DNA from: Lophius americanus
Lineage: Eukaryota; Chordata; Actinopteri; Lophiiformes; Lophiidae
Assembly: GCA_037951165.1 (NCBI GenBank)
Contig: JBBDHG010000187.1
Location: 255,501-319,500 of the forward strand
Reading direction: 5' to 3'
DNA: 64,000 nt
The notes beneath the pieces were generated by a model, which had not been told where the DNA came from, did no database searches, and worked only from the letters and a program-made list of their open reading frames with translations. Made by a program: the position numbers and the translations under genes. Positions 27,350 through 40,200 of this stretch are shown here, piece after piece. Every line of letters starts with the position of its first letter. The stretch's first letter is position 1.

Positions 27350-27650
27350 TATTTTGTTTCAGTTCAAAAGACAGGACTCCAAAACCAAGCCAAAACGGTA
27401 ATGAGAACAAAAGTAAGGTTTAATGAAACAAACTATCTACAAAAACAATCAAAGTGTATTAGAAATAAAAATTATATCGATCCAAAAAGTAAACCAAAAC
27501 TTACAAAGGACAGGATGCAGGAAATAAAAGGGGGCGGGACACAAGGAGTTTTCACAGGAAACGAGACAAAAAGGTTTCACAGACAGAAACAAACTTTTAA
27601 AATAAAACAGGAAATACAACATATAACAATCACAAATAAACAAAATTATT
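27350..27650. repeat. A-rich segment resembling a dispersed fish repeat
   Basis: The stretch with AAACAAACTATCTACAAAAA, ACTTACAAAGGACAGGATGC and CACAGGAAACGAGACAAAAA looks like an A-rich interspersed element common in teleosts. The open frame through it (27272-27652) shows Lys/Gln/Thr bias caused by the A-richness, not by a protein. Confidence 0.35.
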
Positions 27651-29231
27651 GATTATACACATAATTTTCTTATTGACCGACATCGTTAAAATGTTGTAGG
27701 CAGTTAGAACTTTTTGGTTGATGTTAGGAGTTTGGAGTAACATCGGAGTTTCCTGTGAGTGCCAAACTCTACATTCTGACTGAAGATTTGTTGTTAGTAT
27801 AACTTTTTTCGTCTCCTCATCTCGTACTGGCCATATGTGAACGTCTCATCGCTCAGTCAAAACAGTCAAGACCAAACACTGACTGTCAGCCTCACTGCCT
27901 CAGAAGAAAACCAGAACATCGATTATCACATCCGTTTTCTCATTGATGTGAAAATCCTCGTGAATGAGAACAGAGATGAAGGATATATTACCAGAAACAT
28001 GTCTGGGTCCGGTATTCAAACTGGGGTTTCATCTAGGGACAAAGGCTCCTTTGTGTAACTCAGAACTGGTACTGATTTAAACTTATTTTAATCATGAAAA
28101 GCCCAATCCGATTCTTTTTCTGCTAAGTTTGAAAAGAAAGAAAAGAAAGAAAACCTTGTCAGTCATACTAAAACATTTTATTTTTTGTATTTAAACTTTG
28201 TTTGATCTCCAGCCCTATTGCACATGGAGGCACTACTGAACAGATTTTAATTGGAAACAGTTGCAGGAAGTGTTGAGGTTTGTCATAGAGGGATTATACC
28301 GGTGAGTCAGACATTGTGTAAATGTACAATATTATATATTATAATGATCAACTTTTTATGTTCAAGAAGTTCCTAATATGAGTGATTTAGCTAAATATTG
28401 CTGTCAAAAAGTACATTGTACAAAATCTAATTCTTTAGAAACATGTGGTAGTCAGACAGTCAGAAATTCTTCCTATCTGACCATCTGGATGTTGACAAGA
28501 TTAATGTGTGCCTTTTGTCTAATAATTTATCCCTGTGATTTCACAATCGTATCTTCATCAGTTTTTGCTAATTGCTCCATTTGTGTCCAGAAGCTCACGA
28601 AGTGTAATCAGGGTCCAAGTAAAGCGGCAGAAATGTTCTAAATGCCATTTCAATCAGGATAGACGAATACGTGGAACAAATAAGTGTCAGAAAAATGCAA
28701 ATTAGATCTAGCCTGAACAGGGGATTTCTTCGATGGTGCTTGGACCCAGGAAAGCCATCAGACTTATTAGGTGCCTCCAGTATGAGGTAGATTTGCACTG
28801 GAGCTCAGACACTGATGAGAAGGAGACCTTGATGTCAGGATGTATTCCTGAATGGAAAACCTAGAATGGGAGGATTTGATCGGAGATGGTCAGGAGATCC
28901 AGGGTTTTGGTTGTGAAGGTGTGGATGTGATTTGCCATCTTTGCCATACTGAAATGGGAGCTGCATCACAGCAATGACAAAGTATATATGAAGTATGGCA
29001 GCTTACAAATGACAATTCGTAACCTGATAAAAAGGGAAATGAGCTGTGAAGCTTAAAAATTTGGGGTGGGTGGTCTTCTTCTTGTTGACGATCTTCTTTC
29101 GCTAAGCTTCATTTTCTCTCATTATTTTCAGTCAACATGATTTTCAAAACACCTTGTTAAGTGTTTTGCCACTGTTTTCCTCCATCTAACAGGAATACTA
29201 ACCATATGCTGTTTTTTCCTATGTTTTTTAG

Positions 29232-29321
29232 AGTGCGGCTGCTGCTCCAAGTCCAGTGATGGGCAACATGCCACCCAATGATGGCATGCCAGGAGGACCC
29301 ATGCCCCCGGGCTTCTTTCAA
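29232..29321 (+). CDS. ssbp4: ssbp4 coding exon, first one in window (SAAAAPSPVMGN...)
   Basis: This 90-bp exon has an acceptor ending at 29231 and donor GTAAGG at 29322. It encodes 30 residues beginning SAAAAPSPVMGNMPP and ending MPPGFFQ, phase 0 at both ends. In SSBP proteins this block directly follows the LUFS domain (after ...AFHDY), so at least the exons for the first 92 residues precede it. An 11-kb intron follows. Confidence 0.95.
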
Positions 29322-32300
29322 GTAAGGAAAAGAACTATCTCGCTGACCTCATCCGTCACCCGCTCCCAGCTTCATCATCATGTGCCCCTCACAGCTCCAT
29401 TGCCCCTCCCATAGCCAACGCTAAGCTTATCCTTCTGTCTCCTCCTCCTTTTTTAGCCTCTATAGCTGTCTTAATCCCTGTCCAGATGTGTTCCCGTCTC
29501 TGCCTCTCTGCCTCAGTCCCATATATCCACGCTCAGGTTGTTAACTCCTCAAGCTCTGTGTGAAACTGTGCTTGGATTAAATCTGGAGTTGCTTTAATGA
29601 GCAAATTAAAGTGCTTCTAGATGTTTGTTTAGTCGAGGAGAGGAGAGGAGAGGAGAAAAGAGGGGTGGGGGGGGGATAGGAGTTGAGGCTATTATTATTT
29701 TCTCTGTTTTTTGTTGTTTCCCTGACTCCTCTTGTCATAGCTATCTCTGAAGAATCACACTCACTTTCTGGGGACCATACCTCTCTCTCTTCTTATACGC
29801 TGTCACGCATACACAGAAGCCATATTTATACTTTGATACACATTAAACTGATAACTGTTTAAATATCTGCACATTTGCGGATATCCACTGGAATGTCAGT
29901 GTTGACAAGAGAATGCAAAATTAACTTCAAACGCCTATTTAGACATTATAAAAAGATATTGCTCTCAAGACAATTTTAGCCGCACATACAAAGTGCACTG
30001 AGAATGTTAGATTTTGTCACATGATGTAATAAGCAGACCAAACTTGGGGAGCAATTGTATTTTCATGAAAGCAAAAGAGTGGTCACTTAATCCTTTGAAG
30101 TTTGATGTCATGTTGGCATGAACCCTAACCTTAATCCTTAGCCTAAATATGCCAAATCAAATAATGTTCAACAATATCACTGTTTCTCCCTACTATTAAC
30201 ATATAATTCATTTTCAATTATTCATTTTTTTTATCTAGCAAAAGTGTTGATTCCACCTTATTAGTTATAACGGTTTAGTTACTTTTCACTGTTGACTGAA
30301 TATTGAGGGGTTCTGACATTTATTTGTAAATGCCCCTTCTCTGACACACATTTTTATTATGCTTACTAGATTAAATATATAAAATATATACGATATTCAG
30401 TATTATAAATTAAATGTATTATTATTATTATTATTATTATGTGTTTATGATTTATCATGTATAACAGTTTAGCTCCTTTTGGAAGTTTAGACAGCCTGAT
30501 GTGTAAATAAATACTGTATAGCCATTTGTGTGTGATCTTATGCTGGTTGATGAGGAAGCATGCGGCACGTGTGTGCAAGTGTGTGTGTGTGAGATTGTGT
30601 GTGTGTGTGTGTTTGTGTCTGTGTGTGTGGAGAATGTTAATGATGTATGAGCAATGAGCGGGCGAGGGAGAAAGCTATCTGATGGCGGCGTTGCATGAAT
30701 GACATTGCTTACCATAAATAGATCTGGTGTGCTTGGCCGACAGACAGACAGACAGATGAGCAGAGTGGAGAGCAACATTCACTCCCCTTTTTTCCAGTTT
30801 GCTTTGCTTACATCAGCTATTCTGGTCAGCAAAATAGGCTATGGTGAAGAAAACAAAAAAGGAAATTGTGCTCTGAGTGCCTGCACAATTCCCTGACAAA
30901 ATTTTCTCTGCACCTCTCAAACTTCACCTCAGCTCTCCCTAAATCAAGCAGATGGTGACACTAGAACAGCAGCATATTTAAAAATGTGCTGTAGCATGTG
31001 CATATAGTATCTTTCAACTTCAGCTAGAGTAAAAACCCCACACAACGCTCAGGTAGCTGACATTCACTCCCTGGTGAACTAAAGGCTGTGCTTTGCCCTG
31101 GAAGTGCATGCCGTCTCAGTCTTTTGCAGCTCGTTCATTTATTCACGTGAAGGGGAAGCAGATCCTTACTAACTATATTTCTTTCAGGTTTAAATATTTC
31201 TCATCGATACTCCGGGTCTCAAGTCCCTCCTCTCGCCACCTTCTCCCTCTCCTCTCTCTCTTTTCCCATCCTTTCTCATGACATTTCCTCAGTCTAAACT
31301 TTTATTTCCTCTCCCTCTCACACGCTGCTCCGATGACACATGCTTACTCACTGACTCCGTTTTGTGTTAACTGTTCATGTACTCGCTGATCGTGCGGGTC
31401 TGTTGCAGAAATTTCTCCCAATATCACTAGAGGATAATTAAGGATAATTAACATAGGTGACCCCAGCACTGTTATTGGTTGTTGTCCTAGTAGAGAGGCA
31501 TGAGGGGCAAATAAGAGGCAATGGAGATGGAGGAGGCTTCTTTTTTTTTTGTTGGGGGGGTTGCTTTTTATGTCGCCTTAATAAGTAGCTGCAGGATGAG
31601 CTTGGCATGAAACAACATTGCACAAAAACAGAGTAAAGTATTTCTAAACATTGTGCTCCAACAACCATTTTTTTTTGTGTCGAATATTGAACTGAAGTGT
31701 TTTTTGTAATATGATAGACACTTTGGGTCTTTGAATCTGGTAATTACAAACAGGGGAACAACTCTTAGGAGCAGGGATTAAACAAGACACTTTTTGTTAT
31801 ACGGTGTATACGGTTATACGGAGTATGTATTTCAAAATGCAATTACGAACACAGCTTCCTCTGTGGGCAGAGAAGTTTAGAGGGGAATAAGTTGAGGAAA
31901 ATGTTTTACGTTGTGATATGTATTGTTGTCTAACTAAGAAATGACCTATATCAGGATATGATGTTTTGCTAGCATTGCGCATACCTACTATATACTATAA
32001 TTCTCATCTCCTCTAAGCTTAAGTCCATCGCTGCTGCATCATGGCCCTCTGGGGAGAAAAAGCAAAGAGGGAGATGATGGGGGAGGAGAGGCTGCAAGCG
32101 GAGACGGAGCTAATGGCAGGGAGATTGAGGAGCAGAAAGCAGCGTAGAGGACCAAAGAGGACACCGAGACATCTCTCAGAAATGTTTTCTTCTTTTTTTT
32201 TTATTGGACTTCACAAATGACAGACAGTTGATAAATTCCCTCCCATCTGTTGCTCCATAGACAGAACTGAAATATATCAGGAACATGTTAAGACTCCCTG

Positions 32301-33897
32301 CATGTTCTTTGCAATATATGCAAGCATATAGCAGATGTATAGACAACTGGACTTAATAATGATAAAAAGGATAGAAATCTGAAATGAATCAGAATAAGTA
32401 CGAGTGTTAGGCTTCCGTCCAGGGCATAGCAAATTAGATAAAATGTTCTTTTCAGGGTTTATATTGTTCATCTGTCTCAAAAATGTCCAAAAATCCCTCT
32501 TTAAGATATTATTTTTTCTCGTCTGCATGTGGTCCGTCTGATACTCCAAAACTGAATGTGCTCCATTAAGTCTGCTAACCAGTTACAATGGGTAAGGCTC
32601 TCTATTCAAACTTGGCTCAGTTCGCTAAAAATAAGGGGATCCAAAGTCAAGGCGAGTTTGTTATACTGCAGGTATCTGGGCGCTCTTCAGGTACAAAACA
32701 AAAAAGCACAACAAGTGGATTGGACTTGATTACGCATTTAAAAACAAGCACATAAGGTATAAAAAAGAGAGCTTAAGGAGCTCTCCAAAGCTGGCAGAGA
32801 AACATCTGCGCTCAGTATTGTTACTATCAATGGTAGGACTGATCTCAGGGTTCGCTCAGTACAGGTGTACTACTGTGATGCAGATAAATAAGGTGAAGTG
32901 CTTTAAAACGTGAATGGGAGACTGAAAATCCTGCAGCGAGAGTTGAAGAATGGGGGCTCAGCCTTTTATTATCTGTGTGGGTCAACATGTCAGATCTGTC
33001 ATTGTTCGGGGTCATAGTTAGTTCTGTCACTGAAGGGCTCGTACGGTTGGTCTGAATCCCAACAGAGAGAATGATAGTCAAAAGGTTGTTCACTGACGTT
33101 TTTTGAATACAAAACAGCCCATGTTTCTTTCCCTGCGTGAATACGACAAGCAGTGGGATATCTTTGACCACTGGAGAAAATACAGCAACAGATCATCTGT
33201 GTCTCATATCGGAGGTAATGAAAGACCCAAAGATATTCCAGATGAGCCAGTGCAGGTAGAACTTTTCACACCAGCCTGAACTGAATCGAGGAAAGAGTTG
33301 TTGACTCTGACAGGGCAAAGAAATGATACCGAACAACTCTCCTTAGATAATAGACACTGAGTGGCAAGTTCACATATGCGTCCGACTTCAGTGTTAGATT
33401 TAGTTCAAGGATTTGATTCCAGCCAGATTCCAGTTAAACATTAATTTTAATGTTTCCTTATGGTGTTTGCTTGTCCCACAAGTTCTACATGTTTATGGAC
33501 ATACATAGGAGCTCTCCACACACACAAACTAACACACCATTTCCTGTGTGATGGTGTAACTCCAGCCCAATGTTCCCCTCAGCTAAGGAGTGGATCACAG
33601 ATATATATAAATCATTTGGTGTCATCCTAACATGTTTAAACGGCTGTCAGCGTTTTCACAGCCGTCCTCAGGGAGAAAACACCACTGATAGCGCACTCCA
33701 ATCTCGGAGCTGACGTGTTGCCTTGCTGTATACCTTGAGCTAGCAGGAGACCTACTGCTCCTGCCGCTGCCGCCACCGACGCCGCTCTCTCTGGAATGTT
33801 AGCAAAGAACAGCAATGAGTGTGTGTGGGGTGATGTTCCTCCTTGCTTTGTTTGTTGTGTTCAGTGATGCAGGCTGCTTTGTTTTCTTGCTTTCTCC

Positions 33898-33962
<65 letters not shown>

Positions 33963-34012
33963 TGTTTGTTTGAGTCTGTGTGTGTGCGTTTTTCTGTTCC
34001 TGTATGTGTGTG

Positions 34013-34086
<74 letters not shown>

Positions 34087-37000
34087 GTGTTTGTGTTTGT
34101 TTTAGTCTGTGTGTGTGCGTTTTTCTGTTCCTGTATGTGTGTGCTGTTTGTGTGTGTGTGTATGTGTGTGTGTCTGGTAGTTTCATGGCAGTTAAACACT
34201 GCCCTCTAGTGTTAGCAGCTGTAAACAAGACCAGAAAGCTCAGATGACTGGTATTCTTCCATCTCTGTCCTCCCTCTCTCCCTCTTTCTGTTAGTGGTCC
34301 ATCAGGGGCAGTGGTGTGGCTCTTCCTTAAGCTGAAATGAGTGGCGGGGAGGCGAGGGGGTTGTTTTGATGGGTTTGTGGTACTGTGCCAAGCTGTTATC
34401 TCCTTAGCCGGGTAGAAAATGATTTTATTAATTGCTTCATTTAACACTCCCCATGTCCCCCTCCTTCTTCTCCTCTCCTAGAGATATACACAAACAACAC
34501 CAGGCAAACACAGTGGCACACACCCCAACCAAGCTACTTTTCAAACTCGCCCTGCATACACCTCTGGGTCTGTGGAAATGTTCTTGTTCGCTGCCTTTCT
34601 CTGCAGGGACCTGTAGAGGGAACAGTACGGCCATAAAGGCCATATGCTGGGCCATTCAGATGTAATAGCAGAAAGGCTTTGGGAGGCCCAGCCAGAGGAG
34701 CTTTGGTCCATTATGACACATTATAGATAGGAACTAGAGAGGAGCATAGAGTGTGTGTGAATGAGAATGTGTATTCGCTGAATTGCAAGGACAAAAATGT
34801 GTTCAGACAGTCAAATTATGGGGACTAAAAGTCCATTTGGGAACAAAATGATAAACTATTACATTTTAGAGCAAATTTTTCGGTTTAACGCAGGATATCA
34901 TTACAGTGATGGCTGGTGATAAGCCCGTAGCAGCCATGGATATGGTTTGGTTAAGACTCCAGGAAATCCATAGTATCCTCGTAAGTGGCAAAAAAAAGGG
35001 AATTGTGTTTGTTTCTGTGTGTTTGTGTTTAGAGAGGAAGCCGACCGCTGCAGCTGGATCAGTACAGCCAGACCCCGCCGGGGTATCTTGTTAGACATAC
35101 TCACACACTCGCTCACACACACACACTGGCACGTCAACAACAATAACCTCTGAGGTCAGACAGATCTAGAGTTGAATTAGCCCCAGTGTGAACCTGCTGA
35201 GAGACAGAGCGAGCCAGTACAGCTGGTGTTAACCACACAAAACATACACACACTGAGTGGAACAACAACCACAGTGGCACCGGTACAAATGTCATAACTG
35301 TGCCAACACATCCAGACATCCAGAATGCACTCTATGTTCAACAAAATAAAAATTGCCAGATTGTTGGAATTTGTTATTGAAGGCTGTATGTTGTGTGGCA
35401 GGTTACTACAAGGCTTTATTAGAGGATGAGACCACTTCTGAGATGAGTAGGTCTCATGACAATGAAATGAATAGAACCAATGTAGCAAAGAAAGGCATCC
35501 ATCATGTCTCTAAAGTAAAGAGAGTATTTCAAAATTTTTGCTACTTCTGCCGTCCACCTCCCTTTAAAATCTATGTATTTTCATAATTATCGACATCATA
35601 CCTGGCCCTGCAGCAGTATCACATCTGTGCCTGCGGGAAGGCACTTGTTTCAAGCTATCAATCACACATGTTTATATTCCAAGTCAGACAGCGCCCACAA
35701 GCTTCTCTTGCTTAGTTCTGTTGGCGCCCCACCACTCCACCCATGCCAGCTGAGCTCTCTCACATAGGGAGGGCGGTGCAGTGGCCAGTGTGAGAAAGTG
35801 AGAGAGTGACAGTGGGTGGTGGGCAGAAAGAGCAGAGCGGGTAGGAGAGACTTGAAGGCAGAATGTGTGATATGTGAGGCTAGACAGATGCAGGTATCTG
35901 ATCAGCTGCCTCTTTTAGGACTAATATTAAAACACACGTCCAAACTAGTTGTTTGCGTCAACGCCGACGTAAATAATTTATTAATCAACGTTGTTCACAA
36001 AGCTCAGAAAGAGAAAATCACACCAAATTTCTGACAGCCGTTGTGACAATTTAATAACTAGACTTTCCAAATCAATGACGTTCCCACCCGTTTCTTGTGA
36101 TGAGTGTAATTTTATGAAGTCTGTTCCATTTTTTTCAAAGAAAAGTTCTGCCATCCATTTTTAAAGGTGATTGATTGTGGAGGTGGAGGATTATGCAGGT
36201 AGTCATTTTTACCAAGTTTTTACTGGCTCCAGTTTCTAGAATGTGAGACATTTAAGCTCTCTTTTAGCTTTATGTCACTTCAAATTCAGTATAATTTGAT
36301 CTTGAACTGTTCGTTAACTGGACTTGGTGTTACAACCCCTGAAGACGCAGCTGTTGACAGAGTGTGGTTGTTCTTGTTTTTCTTCCAGATGGACATTGAT
36401 GGAATATTCCTGGAGTTGTGAACCAACAATATTGATGTTGGCTATTGGTTTGACTTTGTTAGGGTTAGGGTTGTTTTAAATCACGATACCTAAATCCATC
36501 TTTAAGTCTCCCAAAGACTAAGGGGCTTAAATATCCTACATTTTAGTATGTCTCATCAACTGTATATCTCAGGATCTACAGGTCTTTCAGCCGTTTAGGA
36601 CCCCCTCCCCCGAGGGATGGATCAAATGTTTGTACACACCAATCAATTATGATAATGTTTATTGACAAAACAATTACTATGAAAATAATCACTGGATTAG
36701 TTTGATTTATTAAAATCAAGGTCATGACTGAATGAATGATTATTTATTTCATTTCATGTTGTCTGCAGTGTTTTTTTTATTGGTCAGTGTCCTCTCCACA
36801 GGCAGCAAAGTGACAACAAACAACAGACTCAGGATTCTTTTCTCTCTTTTTTTGCGGTTTAAGGCTTTTGTTATCCATGCGGCTTCGCAACTTAAGTTTG
36901 AGAGGACATGACTTAGTATTTTTTTATGGACAGCTGCTGAGCACAGGCACTGGGTAAAGTATCAATAGATTTAATTAAATGAGTAAGATGAGGAGGATGT

Positions 37001-37158
37001 AAATATTAGTTTAGATTCATTAGAGGTTAATTGCCCAATCCTATTTATTAGGCACTATTAAACCAATAAATGAAAAATCATTACCGACCATACTGTGTCT
37101 ACTCCTGCATGACAAATATGATGTGAGATTATATAAACATGTCTATCAGAGTGTTTGC

Positions 37159-37189
<31 letters not shown>

Positions 37190-37198
37190 CGTGTGCGT

Positions 37199-37239
<41 letters not shown>

Positions 37240-40200
37240 TCATACTTCTACGTAATGAGTCATACTTCTACGTCATACGTCATACATAGTCTAGTAATTC
37301 AGCATCCACAAATCTAAGAATTCCGTGGCCCACTGTCTATTTCTCAATCTTCTGCAGCCCACTCAAATCTTTAATCATAAGCCTGATCGACAGACGAGTT
37401 GATGAAGTACCCCCTTATATGTATTTTCTTTTTAATTTTTTTTAATTACATAAATAGAAAATTTGATGTATATTCCATCCATTGTGAATAATCCATTCAC
37501 TAACACATCACAATATGTAGAGCAACAAATCAGAAATTCACTGCATATAGTGAATTATTAAGCCTTTATTGGAAGAAAAATCCTGAAAAATATAATTTGA
37601 CATCTAAATAAAGCACAAACTTACTTATTTTAAAACAAATGTATTCCTATATAGATATATATTATAACAATGATGAAATCTTGGCTTATTACTTTGTTAT
37701 ACATAAAGAATAATCACAAAAATACAGTCGCTTAAAACAATGTATAACAAAAGAAAAATGATTCAAATAAAATTCTAGACAAAATAAAATAGCTCCATAA
37801 ATATAGAGTAAATAATTGAAAACGTAATTATGAAAACCATTAAACTGACCGAAAACTATTACAGAGAGAGTTAAAGAAAAAAACTTACTTCACTCATATG
37901 AAGAAGAACATATGGAGTTGGTTTATCTGTTCTGTGTTCTTTATGTTTTATCTCTGGTGGCCCAGATGCAGTACCTTCAAGGCCCACCTTGGTGCCACGA
38001 TGCACTCGTTGGGAATCAGTGTCCCAGTGCTATCTACCTTCCTCGTGATGTTAGTGGAGATACGCTCCTGCTGAAGTAACATCCCTCCTTCAATAGACAC
38101 ACAAACACAGTCGGCACCTGAGAGAAGGAGATCACGCTTTCATCTATGAAAAAGAGGGAAACCTCACACTCACCCTCATCCCCACTCAGTTGCACAACTC
38201 ACACTTTCACTCACACACCTGCAGACACACGCCTGTAATGTTACCTGATAGCAGAGTGCTTGACGGATCCTCTGTCACTCTTGTAGATAAGCCAGTTCTT
38301 GCAGTGGGTGGTCCCTCCTCTCTGTATTGATTTTCAGGTAGAAGAAGTCCTCTGCAGGAGTGGCAGCTGCTGGAGTCAGACGAGGTTCAACATCTGATCT
38401 CTTTGTGCCTAACTCAGTGTTTGCTCTGACAGATTAACTTGAGGAATGTCTCATTCACTCCACATGCAAGCTGCAGTTCGCGTCCCAAGGACTGGGTCAT
38501 CAGTCAGAGGGAGAGACAGTTCCTGGGAATCTTTTTAACGATGTTTGACTGGTTTGAATATTTGACACTTCTGTAGATTGAAAGTGGACACCAAAATCAC
38601 ATTTGCTTTGGTTCTTGATTTGTTACTCGACAACAGCAGCTCTCTTAAATTGGATTGGGCAGTATCATGCCAGAATTTAGAATAAAGGAAGGACATTACC
38701 CAGAATGATCCTTCTGGCAAAACAGAACTGTGATCGATTGAGTTGATTTAAGTCCACCTTGTGAACCGTTCTGACCATCAACAGTTCTTGTACATGAGGA
38801 TCAATGTGGCCCTCTGCACATAACAATGACAGAGGATGTTCAATGCATTCATTGTTGATGAAGCAGAATAGATATGGTAGTTTTGCTATAATTATGCATA
38901 CTTAAATTGGACATGATGTAATTAACTCTCCGATTGTAATAGCAATTAAACTGGGCTGAGCAATCTTGACAACTGGAGGAGCGAAACAAACAGCATCAGA
39001 GTTTTACCATTATATATCTGCACTCCAGGCTCTTATGGGCAGCATGTTAGCTAAAAAGTTACCTCCTTACAGATTTAGATTGTACAGAGCACACTATAGC
39101 TGTCTGCCTCTCTAATTTTAGATTAGATATTTATATGTTGGGTTTTGTGTTGCAATTCCGTTGCTGCGAGAAACTAAAACAATTTGCTTAAAATGGCTCC
39201 AAATCTACAGTTTAATTTAGTTGATTCTCAGTGGGAGGGGCAATGCCATGTAGAGCCATTTCATCACTTATCACAGTTACTTCACATCACAGGAAGTCAG
39301 GAGTAAGAACTGACAATCCCAAATCCATGTCTAAAATGATGAATTCATGAGAATGAGTACTAATACTATTTTTTAGCAAACAAGTATCAAGAAATCCATA
39401 TGCTGGAGTGCTGCATTTTGTTATTTCCATTCAAACTTTCAGCCAAAACTTTACCGTTCAAATGTGGATTGAATGTTAAAAAATCCCACATTGTCACATT
39501 TCTTCATTGATCCACTTTACATTCCTGCTTTCAGCTAGAAAATGTCTCCAAAACTTGAAAACATTTTAAAATCCATGAACTCTATCAGGATAATTCAACT
39601 TTTCCCTTGCCCCTTAAAGTTTTTACGCAATCAGAGGTCGAGGGGAGAGGAGCCAGAAGAATATTGAAGAATATTCTAAAAATCTTATTTTGAATTTGTA
39701 TGTGTGCTTTCCATGTTTTTTCTTGTTACTGGACAAGAGGTTAGCTTGTTGTACCATTAGCTGGCATATCAAGAATGATATTGCTGTGACACTCATAATC
39801 ATCATATATAAGGATGATAAATCGAGTTATTAGATGGGAGATTTCACCTTTAGTGTCTCCTTGGGTTGGTGACTCTTTTTACCGTGTCATTGACCCTGCC
39901 TCTCATGTCATATAGTGATGTGTTTATTGTCAGGGCTTGGGGGGGTTATGCAAGTTTGAAGTTACTCTCTGTAGAGACTCTATGAGCTACAGAAGAATGG
40001 AGATTGCTACCGGATTTTTATGTTTTATGCTGTGAGCATCACAAACTAAATTCCATTGAATTCCATTATATTGATGTAGGTTGGGGATTTCTGGGTGGAT
40101 ATCTTTATATCGGAGCAAATTAAAAGCAGATTTATATCTGCATGGCTGCATATAACAACAGGAAAGTGAGATCATCTTGTCCTTTCAATGAATATCTAAA

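Noticed and set aside
27272..27652. 126-aa + strand frame
   Set aside because: Lys/Gln/Thr/Asn-biased translation of an A-rich dispersed-repeat-like stretch; no family resemblance and no splice context.
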